NCBI RefSeq assembly: GCF_900636965.1
Contig: NZ_LR134331.1
Span: forward strand, 992,001 to 1,056,000
Reading direction: 5' to 3'
Source of the DNA: Lacticaseibacillus rhamnosus
GTDB lineage: Bacteria; Bacillota; Bacilli; Lactobacillales; Lactobacillaceae
DNA length: 64,000 nt
The notes beneath the pieces were generated by a model. It was not told the DNA's origin. It was given only the letters and a program-made list of their open reading frames with translations, and ran no database searches. The position numbers and the translations under genes were made by a program. Each line of letters starts with the position of its first letter. The stretch's first letter is position 1. This document shows positions 53,283-60,503 of this stretch, piece after piece.

Positions 53283-55577
53283 TTGATCGATGTTACTGAC
53301 GATCATGCTTTTCATTTATATAATCAAAAGATCAGCTATATTTGTGCGTTATTGCCAAATGGTCAGTTGGGCCATCTCTATTTTGGCCCAAGATTATCGT
53401 TGACGACTGCTGATTTGACCTATCTATCGCAAGGTTCCAGTCCGTTTGCGTGGATGGCTAACTTTTCCGACGATCAGCCGTTTGCATTAGGTGATGCGCA
53501 ACAGGAGTATCCGGTTTATGGAACTGGCGATTTTCGGCAAGGCAGTTTAAGTGTGACCCAAGCAGACGCACCCGTGTATCCGAATTTTGTGTTTAAAGAT
53601 TATCAGGTGAGTCACACCAAAATGCGGGATTTGCATCATCCAACGAGCTTTGGTAATCCAGCCCTGACCGATATTTTGACAATTCACCTTGAAGATGAAA
53701 CGGCGCAGTTATTATTAACGCTGCAGTATACGATTTTTTCGGATAGTGCCACGGTCGTTCGGGTAGCTACTTTGACGAACCAAGGTGCTGAGCCGGTTAT
53801 GATTGAGCGGATGTTGAGCGGGGCGCTGAATTTACCCCAAGGCCGTTATGATGTTGTTCACTTGTCAGGTAACTGGGCCAAAGAGCGGCATATTCAGACA
53901 CAGCCTTTGACGCAAGGAACGTTTTCAGTGGAATCTTTGCGCGGGGCATCGAGTCATGAACAAAATCCGTTCGTCGCATTGCACGCAGCCGGACAACCCT
54001 TTGCTGTTGGCGATGCTTACGGTGCGAACTTAGTCTATTCGGGGAACTTTCTGGATAGCATTGAAGTTAATGAATGGGATCAGACGCGGCTTTTGGCTGG
54101 CATTCATCCGGCTTCTTTTAGCTGGCGACTAGATCCGAAAACCAGTTTTACTACCCCTGAAGTGGTCTTAAGCTTTAGTTCAGCGGGACTAGCTGGTTTA
54201 TCCCAAGTCAATCAGCGTTTTGTGGCCCGGCATATTATTGACCCGCAATGGCGCCAAAAGCCGCGTCCGGTTGTTTTGAACAGTTGGGAAGCGACCTATT
54301 TTGACTTGAATGAACAAAAGTTGCTGCATCTGGCTAAATTGGGACGTCAGGTGGGGGTTGACTGTTTTGTTCTTGATGATGGCTGGTTTGGTACCCGTGA
54401 TAATGATTTAAGTTCATTGGGGGATTGGTTCACAAATAAGCATAAGTTTCCGGATGGCTTAGGGCATTTTGCTGAGGAAATTCATGGCCTCGGCCTTCAG
54501 TTTGGCCTGTGGTTTGAACCGGAAATGGTATCGCCTCGATCGCAATTTTTCAAGGAACATCCGGATTGGGTGGTCCGTCCCAAGCGCGGCCGAATGTCGA
54601 TCACGCGTCATCAATATGTTCTGGACTTTAGTAATCCAGCGGTCGTGAATAATATTTTTGCGCAAATGCAACGCGTTATTACCGAAACCAAGCTTGATTA
54701 TGTGAAGTGGGATCTCAATCGCAGTATTACCGAAGCCTATTCACCCTACCTGGCAAAAATTGGGCATCCTCAAGGTGAATTCTTCCATCGCTATGTACAA
54801 GGCGTCTATACCCTCTATCAAAAGCTGCTCACGGCCTTTCCCCACCTGCTGATTGAAGGCTGTGCTGGTGGTGGCGGGCGCTTTGATTTGGGGATTCTCT
54901 TTTATAGTCCGCAAATCTGGACCAGTGATGATTCTGATGCGATCGAACGGTTGGCAATTCAATCAGGAACCGCACTGGCTTATCCGTTAAGTTGTATGAG
55001 CAATCACGTGACGGCGATACCGAATGAACAAGTCGGACGCTCCACACCGTTGGCTACGCGATTTCGTGTGGCAGCATTTGGCATTCTCGGCTATGAATTG
55101 GATTTAACCAAACTGGATGATGCGGCATTGGCAGCAATCAAAAACCAAATTGCTTATTATCATGAATTACAACCATTAGTCTTAAATGGTGATTTTCGGC
55201 TGCTTTTGCCACGTCAATCCAACAGCCAGAATCAAGTAGCATGGCTGCTAAGCGATCATTCCCGCAAGCGTTTAGTCTTAGGCTTCTTCCGCGTCCTTGC
55301 CGATGCAGACAGCCGCGCCGTGCAGTATATGAAGATACCGGTTGCCCAGCCAAACCAACGTTATTGGGTAAACGGTCACACTGGGCCGGTTTCCGGTGAT
55401 GTCTTGCAGCGGGTTGGCGTTCGCTTACCGATCCAATTCAATGGCGCTAACCGGCAACAAGCCCAATTGATCGGTGACTATCAATCGGCCTTATTGACTT
55501 TTGACGGGGTGACAGCAACCAAAACCGGCAAGCATCAACCTGAGACTCGCAAGCAGCAGAAGGTTGGACATGCTTGA
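53283..55577 (+). CDS. Alpha-galactosidase (GH36)
   Basis: A 764-residue cytosolic enzyme splitting alpha-galactosides such as melibiose and raffinose. The N-terminal beta-sandwich (to about 330) is followed by the catalytic barrel with LDDGWFGTR, the nucleophile motif KWDLNRSI and the acid/base region WTSDDSDAIERL. The length is near the usual 730. TTG 53283 has AAAGGAGA 8 bases upstream. No transporter or regulator for galactosides is adjacent. Confidence 0.94.
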   Translation: MIDVTDDHAFHLYNQKISYICALLPNGQLGHLYFGPRLSLTTADLTYLSQGSSPFAWMANFSDDQPFALGDAQQEYPVYGTGDFRQGSLSVTQADAPVYPNFVFKDYQVSHTKMRDLHHPTSFGNPALTDILTIHLEDETAQLLLTLQYTIFSDSATVVRVATLTNQGAEPVMIERMLSGALNLPQGRYDVVHLSGNWAKERHIQTQPLTQGTFSVESLRGASSHEQNPFVALHAAGQPFAVGDAYGANLVYSGNFLDSIEVNEWDQTRLLAGIHPASFSWRLDPKTSFTTPEVVLSFSSAGLAGLSQVNQRFVARHIIDPQWRQKPRPVVLNSWEATYFDLNEQKLLHLAKLGRQVGVDCFVLDDGWFGTRDNDLSSLGDWFTNKHKFPDGLGHFAEEIHGLGLQFGLWFEPEMVSPRSQFFKEHPDWVVRPKRGRMSITRHQYVLDFSNPAVVNNIFAQMQRVITETKLDYVKWDLNRSITEAYSPYLAKIGHPQGEFFHRYVQGVYTLYQKLLTAFPHLLIEGCAGGGGRFDLGILFYSPQIWTSDDSDAIERLAIQSGTALAYPLSCMSNHVTAIPNEQVGRSTPLATRFRVAAFGILGYELDLTKLDDAALAAIKNQIAYYHELQPLVLNGDFRLLLPRQSNSQNQVAWLLSDHSRKRLVLGFFRVLADADSRAVQYMKIPVAQPNQRYWVNGHTGPVSGDVLQRVGVRLPIQFNGANRQQAQLIGDYQSALLTFDGVTATKTGKHQPETRKQQKVGHA

Positions 55578-55634
55578 GACGTTACTACGCGGCTCGGGTT
55601 TAGTTAATCGCCTAGTTTGAAATTTGAACAATAA

Positions 55635-55656
55635 CAAAAAAAAGCTCGTTGCAACG
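55635..55656. terminator. Bidirectional terminator
   Basis: AAAAAAAGCTCGTT/AACGGGCTTTTTT with a 2-base loop; it ends alpha-galactosidase and the small ORF on the minus strand. Confidence 0.85.
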
Positions 55657-55700
55657 GGCTTTTTTCATTTCATGATATTTGATTGTCGCCATTCAACAAT

Positions 55701-55832
55701 TTATGATGGCGAATGGCGGCTTTTCACCAGTAGTAAGATGCCTGAAGCAAGATTCATAGCGCCGGCAATGATGCTGAGGCTGCCAGCAACAATTGTTATG
55801 ATACTGAGTGGTAAATGGTTGGCTTTTTTCAA
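55701..55832 (-). CDS. Small hydrophobic peptide, 43 residues
   Basis: Reading on the minus strand, TTG 55832 (AAAGGA 9 bases upstream) opens a 43-codon frame: basic MKKANH, a hydrophobic stretch from residue 9 to 36 with repeated Ile, Ala, Gly and Leu, and a basic tail KSRHSPS. A terminator follows 45 bases later. The arrangement (strong ribosome site, single membrane helix, own terminator) resembles small membrane peptides such as type I toxins or signalling peptides, but no homologue is recognised. An in-frame ATG at 55841 adjoins the ribosome site. Confidence 0.5.
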   Translation of the reverse strand: MKKANHLPLSIITIVAGSLSIIAGAMNLASGILLLVKSRHSPS

Positions 55833-56100
55833 GTTTGACATTCCTTTCTAGAGTTGCGGTGGGTCATAGCTGGCACAAAAACAATGGCGAAGGTTGATGA
55901 TTTCTTTCTTTCGTTTAATATCCGTATTTTAACAAATGTAACTGGTTAAAGGTGAAGTTTATTTGGTCACGTTAAGTGAGATTCTTATGGACTGAACTCA
56001 CTTTGAATAGGGGATTTCAACAGCTAAGATCGGACACTAAACGTACACTTTTTGTGCACTTCACTTCAAAAACACCCCTAAACAGCACAAAATAAAAAGC

Positions 56101-56130
56101 CCCGAAACGCTGATTTAACAGCATTTCGGG
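56101..56130 (-). terminator. Terminator of the integrase gene
   Basis: CCCGAAACGCTG/CAGCATTTCGGG with one mismatch. On the minus strand the stem is followed by GCTTTTTATTTT. Confidence 0.75.
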
Positions 56131-56215
56131 ACTAACCAGAAACAAGAAAAAGGGTCAAAATGGAGGTGAGGAGTCTCCAACTCCATTAGCCTTAACCGCT
56201 GATATAACAGCATTT
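56108..56215. repeat. Direct repeat pair beside integrase gene
   Basis: CGCTGATTTAACAGCATTT at 56108-56126 recurs with one mismatch (A for T) at 56197-56215. The position downstream of the integrase gene is that of attachment or arm-type integrase sites. Confidence 0.45.
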
Positions 56216-56242
56216 GTGCGGTGGCCTTACTCCAAATGTTAC

Positions 56243-57391
56243 CTAAAATGTTACCTGTTCCATATAATCTGCTAACTTTTCGATGCCTTCTCGAGCATCC
56301 GACTGATTCATGCCAGCATATATGCGAAGCGTCACATCGGGCGTAGAGTGACCGGCAAGCCGCTGTACAGTCGAAACATCAACACCGCTGCGAATCATAT
56401 TCGTTACAAAAGACTTACGCAGACCGTGCAATGTGATGCGAGGTGTAAGGTGGTTTGCTTCAATAATATCTTTCAGCCACTTGTTAGGCCTGTTAATGCC
56501 TAAACGTTTTTCAAAGTGTTGTGGAGATGGGAACAGTGGCCGATCATCTCGAATGCTGATAATCTTGCTTGTGTCAAGTAATGCTATCCACTTTTTAAGC
56601 TGTATTGTCACTTTCGGGGTTAATGGTATTGTGCGCATACCCGCGGTTGACTTGGTGCCTTTAATTGATTCCTTACCATTCAGACCAGTTGCATAGGCTT
56701 TATTGATTGACAGTGTGGACGTTTTGAAATTAACATCTGATACGTTCAGGGCGCATAGTTCTTCACGCCTGATACCGGTGCTAACCATCAGCAGAAACAT
56801 TGTGTACTTTTCTGGATCGTTATTAGGATCAATGCAAGTTAGGAATCGGGCGACTTGCTTGTTATCCCAGTACACTGGTGACTTTCCAGATCGTACCCCG
56901 CGTGGCAATTCGACACCGTCTGCGGGGTTCTTTTCGATGTACTGCATCTTAACAGCAAATGAGAGTATCTTTTTCAAATAAATGAAACGTTCCTTGTATG
57001 CCTTGGTGGTTGTTTCTCGCCACTGACTGACAGCACTTTGAATGCTGCCGGTTTTTATCGCGGTGAGAGTTTTAGAACCAAACATAGGGATCAAGTGGTT
57101 ATGGAAAAGTTGCTTAGTCTTATAGGCTGTACTTCCTTCCACAGTTTGAACATAGATCGGCCACCACTGATTGTACAAATCACTAAAGGTATGAACCGGT
57201 GGGGTAGTGTCTTCTTCATCATATAAACCATTAGCCACGTCTAGCTTGAGTTTTGACTCTAGTAGACGTGCTTTTTGCATGCTTTGAACATTGCGAACAA
57301 TATTCTTGCGTTTTCCAGCAACAAGCCCAGCATTGACCGTTACGCGGTAGCGAACTGCACCAGACTTAAGCTTGACTTTCTTAATTGCCAT
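56243..57391 (-). CDS. int: Tyrosine-recombinase integrase
   Basis: A 382-residue phage-type integrase. An N-terminal AP2-like arm-binding region (VKLKSGAVRYRVTV) and SAM-like core-binding domain (60-160) precede the catalytic domain with Arg in STGIRREEL, HGLRKSF (HxxR), the AGHST box and the nucleophile Tyr in LRIYAGM. AGGAGA precedes ATG 57391. It lies at the left end of the mobile element and points outward. Confidence 0.95.
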   Translation of the reverse strand: MAIKKVKLKSGAVRYRVTVNAGLVAGKRKNIVRNVQSMQKARLLESKLKLDVANGLYDEEDTTPPVHTFSDLYNQWWPIYVQTVEGSTAYKTKQLFHNHLIPMFGSKTLTAIKTGSIQSAVSQWRETTTKAYKERFIYLKKILSFAVKMQYIEKNPADGVELPRGVRSGKSPVYWDNKQVARFLTCIDPNNDPEKYTMFLLMVSTGIRREELCALNVSDVNFKTSTLSINKAYATGLNGKESIKGTKSTAGMRTIPLTPKVTIQLKKWIALLDTSKIISIRDDRPLFPSPQHFEKRLGINRPNKWLKDIIEANHLTPRITLHGLRKSFVTNMIRSGVDVSTVQRLAGHSTPDVTLRIYAGMNQSDAREGIEKLADYMEQVTF

Positions 57392-57407
57392 ATTCTTCTC
57401 CTATCCG

Positions 57408-57424
57408 TCACGCTGGGCAGGCGG
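57408..57424. repeat. 17-bp direct repeat, copy 1
   Basis: TCACGCTGGGCAGGCGG, 17 bases upstream of the integrase start; identical to 58597-58613. Confidence 0.8.
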
Positions 57425-57439
57425 TGTTAGATTGGAGAG

Positions 57440-57485
57440 TTTTCGCCGAAAATGGCGAAAAGGTGGCGGCCGATTTTTCGGCCAT
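57440..57485. other. Hairpins between repressor and integrase
   Basis: TTTTCGCC (57440-57447) pairs with GGCGAAAA (57454-57461), followed by GGCCG/CGGCC around 57468-57482. They lie between the repressor stop and the integrase start on the same strand and could act as an intercistronic terminator or processing site. Confidence 0.5.
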
Positions 57486-57498
57486 GATATTGGATTTA

Positions 57499-58158
57499 TT
57501 ATTTTGGAATAATAGATGCTTCTACAGTACGTCCGTATGGAAGATTAACAATCATCTTATAATCACTGTCGGCTTCGAAAATAAGGCGTTTGGGTGCAAG
57601 ACTAAGCGAGACATATTCGACAATGTGCTGGGTGCATGAAGTATAAAACTGTTCTTGAAATGCTGCAGGCATTTTATCGAAATACATTCGTTTAAATTGC
57701 AACGCTTCTTCTTGGTGCTTGTCTTGTGACCACCCAGCGACGTATACATAAGCCGAATACGGTACCTTATAATCCTGAGGATCGCTCAGGCCTTTATTAA
57801 AAAAGAATACCCCAACTCTAAAATAGTATTTATTCACAGATAGCTGTCCGTTATCAGCTGAAATAATTAAATTGAAAAAACTCCCACCTGGGTCGTCGCT
57901 TTCAGAAACTATATTCAGTGCGGAAAGCTTGTCAGCAACAGCATCATAAGATAGATCAAACGGTACAAAATCAAAAAAATCAGCTGGAGTTATACCGAAA
58001 TATAAACACAGTCTATTGAGCGTTACCGACTGAATGCCACCGCCAACATTGTTGACCAAATTTGAAATAGTTGTTCTTGACAACCCAGTATCATCATGAA
58101 CTTTTTTAATTGAATATCCCTTTTGAGCAATTAAAACATTAAGTCTATTTTGAAGCAT
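57499..58158 (-). CDS. CI-like XRE repressor of the mobile element
   Basis: A 219-residue protein with an N-terminal helix-turn-helix (IKKVHDDTGLSRTTISNLVNNVGGGIQSVTLNRLCLYFGI) and a C-terminal domain without a Ser-Lys LexA/CI self-cleavage motif. That absence suggests induction by protein-protein contact, as for the Stl repressors of phage satellites. ATG 58158 has GAGGTGA; the GTG at 58167 overlaps it. Transcribed towards the integrase and divergent from the excisionase-like gene. Confidence 0.8.
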   Translation of the reverse strand: MLQNRLNVLIAQKGYSIKKVHDDTGLSRTTISNLVNNVGGGIQSVTLNRLCLYFGITPADFFDFVPFDLSYDAVADKLSALNIVSESDDPGGSFFNLIISADNGQLSVNKYYFRVGVFFFNKGLSDPQDYKVPYSAYVYVAGWSQDKHQEEALQFKRMYFDKMPAAFQEQFYTSCTQHIVEYVSLSLAPKRLIFEADSDYKMIVNLPYGRTVEASIIPK

Positions 58159-58177
58159 ATTCGTCACCTCACGGCCA

Positions 58178-58301
58178 ATTATACAAAATTTGAAGTCGTG
58201 TGACTATAAAAGTTTTCAAATAGCCTATTGACTGACATAAAAGAAAGGTGCATTATTATGTTGTTAAGTAACCAGATTTAAGGTTAATTAACAACTTAAC
58301 A
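58178..58301. promoter_or_regulatory. Divergent switch region with operator-like repeats
   Basis: Leftward: -10 TATAAT on the minus strand (complement of 58178-58183). Rightward: TTGACT (58228-58233), 17-base spacer, CATTAT (58251-58256). Inverted repeats: ATTTGAA/TTCAAAT (58188-58194 with 58215-58221) and TGTTAAGT/ACTTAACA (58262-58269 with 58294-58301). These sit where a repressor would control both directions. Confidence 0.6.
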
Positions 58302-58326
58302 GTTCATCGGAAAAGAGTGAATATAC

Positions 58327-58596
58327 ATGAAAGCAGAACTAGTATTGTCAGAAGACTTCGATAAGCAGCTACAAGATCGTATTCATCAGGAAGTGATCCA
58401 AGCAGTTAGCAAGCTTGCACCACAACATGATGAGCCTAAAAAGCTGAACATCGGTCAAGCAGCGGTTTATGCCGGTGTGGCTCGTAACACACTGTTGTCT
58501 TGGACTAGAAAAGGTTTGCCGATGCAAGTGGTTGGTGGCGTTAAGCGGATCAATACCGCAGACATAGACGATTACATGAATAACCACGGCAAGTAA
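58327..58596 (+). CDS. Excisionase-like helix-turn-helix protein
   Basis: An 89-residue protein. Residues 1-35 are an acidic helix; residues 38-86 are a MerR/AlpA-type winged helix: LNIGQAAVYAGVARNTLLSWTRKGLPMQVVGGVKRINTADIDDYM. This matches the helix_turn_helix_17/excisionase family. As the first rightward gene it could be an excisionase or an activator of early genes. Confidence 0.8.
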   Translation: MKAELVLSEDFDKQLQDRIHQEVIQAVSKLAPQHDEPKKLNIGQAAVYAGVARNTLLSWTRKGLPMQVVGGVKRINTADIDDYMNNHGK

Positions 58597-58613
58597 TCAC
58601 GCTGGGCAGGCGG
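58597..58613. repeat. 17-bp direct repeat, copy 2
   Basis: TCACGCTGGGCAGGCGG directly after the excisionase stop codon; same orientation as the copy at 57408-57424. Confidence 0.8.
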
Positions 58614-58663
58614 AAAATTGTAAGTAACTTATGACAGGAACATAAAGCCAGAAAGGAAACATT

Positions 58664-58885
58664 ATGAATTTGTTTAGTAAAGAAGAGATAGCACTAGATC
58701 ACGAGCTTGGAAATTTGATTGACGACATTCAGCTTAACGTTCATGGCATTGCAGAAGACAGTACTGTCACGGTTGATGGCAAGTATATTCCCAATAGCGA
58801 GTTGGCCGTTACGACTGCAAAAGAGCTGCTGCGGGTATCGGAAATCCTAAAGATGTATGAAAACGAGGATGATGCTGATGATTAG
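58664..58885 (+). CDS. Small acidic mobile-element protein
   Basis: A 73-residue protein, strongly acidic at the C-terminus (YENEDDADD), containing STVTVDGKYIPNSELAVTTAKELLRVSEILKMYE. AGAAAGGAAA precedes ATG 58664. No family recognised. Confidence 0.65.
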   Translation: MNLFSKEEIALDHELGNLIDDIQLNVHGIAEDSTVTVDGKYIPNSELAVTTAKELLRVSEILKMYENEDDADD

Positions 58886-59012
58886 CATTATTACGTGGCT
58901 ACTAAGCCACCCGCTCATTGTTCCGGCGCTCTGTATGGCTTTCATGGTTGGAGCTGTCTGTGGTGCCTATGCTCAATTCTCGGAGGACGATCGTCATGGC
59001 ACAAAGGGTTAG
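58869..59012 (+). CDS. Small membrane peptide, 47 residues
   Basis: Overlapping the end of the preceding gene, ATG 58869 (or 58872/58878) opens a 47-codon frame: a hydrophobic segment MISIITWLLSHPLIVPALCMAFMVGAVCGAYAQ broken by a Pro pair, then an acidic tail SEDDRHGTKG. A short GAGG lies just upstream. Its end overlaps the next gene by 17 bases, in keeping with a real cistron in a compact operon. Confidence 0.55.
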   Translation: MMLMISIITWLLSHPLIVPALCMAFMVGAVCGAYAQFSEDDRHGTKG

Positions 59013-59187
59013 CACAAAATTTGGCTGGCAGTGGCATGACTACGTCCAAGCTGACGCTGATTGTGATCGGTATTGGGCAGCTAAAAAAGCCGAAAAACGC
59101 TCACTAATTGAGGCCACAAAAAAATCGCCAAGAGCGGCAACTCAAGGCGAGAAGAAGACAAGCGAAAAAATCTATATCGACTTTTAG
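58996..59187 (+). CDS. Small basic mobile-element protein
   Basis: A 63-residue protein rich in Lys and Arg: MAQRVSTKFGWQWHDYVQ at the start and a charged middle (AAKKAEKRSLIEATKKSPRAA). GGAGGACGATCGTC precedes ATG 58996. Function unknown; nucleic-acid binding is conceivable from charge only. Confidence 0.6.
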   Translation: MAQRVSTKFGWQWHDYVQADADCDRYWAAKKAEKRSLIEATKKSPRAATQGEKKTSEKIYIDF

Positions 59188-59231
59188 CTTGCCTCGAATT
59201 GGTTACTTTGTCAAGGAAAATGGAGGCAATT

Positions 59232-59507
59232 ATGATAAAAAATGTTTCAAACAGCACCAAAGCGCCTGATTTAGGAATGGCGTCTTATAACCTAAGCACT
59301 GCAAAAGGACTTCTAGAAGCTCTTAGTGATGAATTCGACACTATGGAAGGCTCTGTAATTTCATATCGAAACGATCGTAATGAAAAAAATGCTGCAATCT
59401 TGGCATACGGTACGAATCGATCATTTTATACATGGATGGCGCTCCTGAGAACAATTCAAGAATACGTTGATAGCAGCTTGGCAACGATTGATGAGGTAAA
59501 CAAATGA
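59232..59507 (+). CDS. Mobile-element protein, unknown function
   Basis: A 91-residue helical protein (KGLLEALSDEFDTMEGSVISYRNDRNEKNAAILAYGTNRSFYTWMALLRTIQEYV). TGGAGG precedes ATG 59232; the upstream TTG 59199 lacks a site. It overlaps the next gene by 4 bases. Confidence 0.65.
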   Translation: MIKNVSNSTKAPDLGMASYNLSTAKGLLEALSDEFDTMEGSVISYRNDRNEKNAAILAYGTNRSFYTWMALLRTIQEYVDSSLATIDEVNK

Positions 59508-59692
59508 TGAAGGAAGATTACTATACAACCGCACAGGCACTTTTGAGTGATACAAGTGCAATGGTGAATATCTTGCGACATCAGATCAACGATGAACAGC
59601 AATCAGCACTGGCCGACACAGTCGCTGACATGATTATTGATGCTCGCCGTCTACTTATGGAGGGAGATGCTGCCGATGGTCGACGTGCTTAA
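59504..59692 (+). CDS. Mobile-element protein, unknown function
   Basis: A 62-residue, mainly helical acidic protein (TTAQALLSDTSAMVNILRHQINDEQQSALADTVADMI). Its architecture resembles that of the preceding protein, each predicted to be helical with a conserved S-AM/MAL core, but the similarity is too weak to call paralogy. It overlaps the primase-polymerase gene by 17 bases. Confidence 0.6.
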   Translation: MMKEDYYTTAQALLSDTSAMVNILRHQINDEQQSALADTVADMIIDARRLLMEGDAADGRRA

Positions 59693-60503
59693 AGTAGCGC
59701 TTGGTTATCAGCAGCATGGCTTTTCAGTCTATCCACTTGCGCCAGAGACACGAACACCACTTACTGGTTCGCATGGGTACAAAGATGCCACCAAAGACCC
59801 AGAACAGGCCAAAAAATGGTGGGGCGAACATCCTAATTACAATATCGGCTTAGGGCTTGATGGCGTGCTGGTATTCGATATCGATATGGGGCATAAAAGC
59901 GAGGCTAATGGCAATGAGTCGTTGGCTAAATTGAGCGCTGAGGGTCGTGCTGATCAAATTCCTTCTACCTATATAGAAACAACGCCAAACGGTGGACTTC
60001 ATATTTTCTTCACCTATCCCAAGGAATTGAAACTAACTAGTCGATCGGATTTGTTCTCAAAGAATGGCGAGAAAACCGGCCTTGACTATGTTGCAACTGG
60101 AGTGCCGGTTTTCCCTAGCATTCGCGAGAACGGCATGTATCAACCACTCAAAGGGCACAAGATCACCAAATTAGCCCCAGCACCTAAGTGGTTACTAGAT
60201 GAAATCCAACGTGTCAGCCACCCTAACCTAGGGTTTGGTGGTTCAACAGTTTATCGAGGCAAACGATGGACAGGCAAGCTGCTAGATGAAATAGTAAACG
60301 GCGCTAGTACCGGCAATCGCAATGATTTTCTGACTAAGATTGCTGGCAAAATGTTCTTCACAGGCGCAGAGCCGCAGACAGTTTATAACTTGCTGTTTAC
60401 AACTAATGATAACTATTTAGATACACCACTGGCAGAAGCCGAAGTTAATAAGATTTTCAAGTCAGTATTGAAAGCCGAAGAGAGGAGGCGTGCGGTTGGT
60501 TAA
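59676..60503 (+). CDS. Bifunctional primase-polymerase (Prim-Pol)
   Basis: A 275-residue replication protein. The N-terminal Prim-Pol domain has GFSVYPLAPETRTPLTGSHGYKDATKD, the catalytic DID of VLVFDIDMG (Asp68, Asp70) and the His of PNGGLHIFFTYP. The C-terminal NRNDFLTKIAGKMFFTG segment matches the primase C-terminal region of plasmid and satellite primases. The downstream gene encodes the helicase partner, overlapping by 8 bases. Confidence 0.85.
   Translation: MVDVLKVALGYQQHGFSVYPLAPETRTPLTGSHGYKDATKDPEQAKKWWGEHPNYNIGLGLDGVLVFDIDMGHKSEANGNESLAKLSAEGRADQIPSTYIETTPNGGLHIFFTYPKELKLTSRSDLFSKNGEKTGLDYVATGVPVFPSIRENGMYQPLKGHKITKLAPAPKWLLDEIQRVSHPNLGFGGSTVYRGKRWTGKLLDEIVNGASTGNRNDFLTKIAGKMFFTGAEPQTVYNLLFTTNDNYLDTPLAEAEVNKIFKSVLKAEERRRAVG

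Larger units (their letters stand above)
55833..56242. other. Left boundary region of the integrated element
   Basis: The junction between chromosome and mobile element must lie here, but the attachment core cannot be defined without the right end. AT-rich DNA up to about 56090 contains no recognised gene. The integrase terminator and two copies of a 19-base repeat follow. Confidence 0.4.

Noticed and set aside
55624-55851. 75-residue plus-strand frame
   Set aside because: It runs through a terminator hairpin, lacks a ribosome site and lies opposite the better-supported 43-residue minus-strand frame.
56150-56190. tRNA 3' end as integration site
   Set aside because: GGAG/CTCC complementarity is present but no T-arm or acceptor sequence is recognisable.
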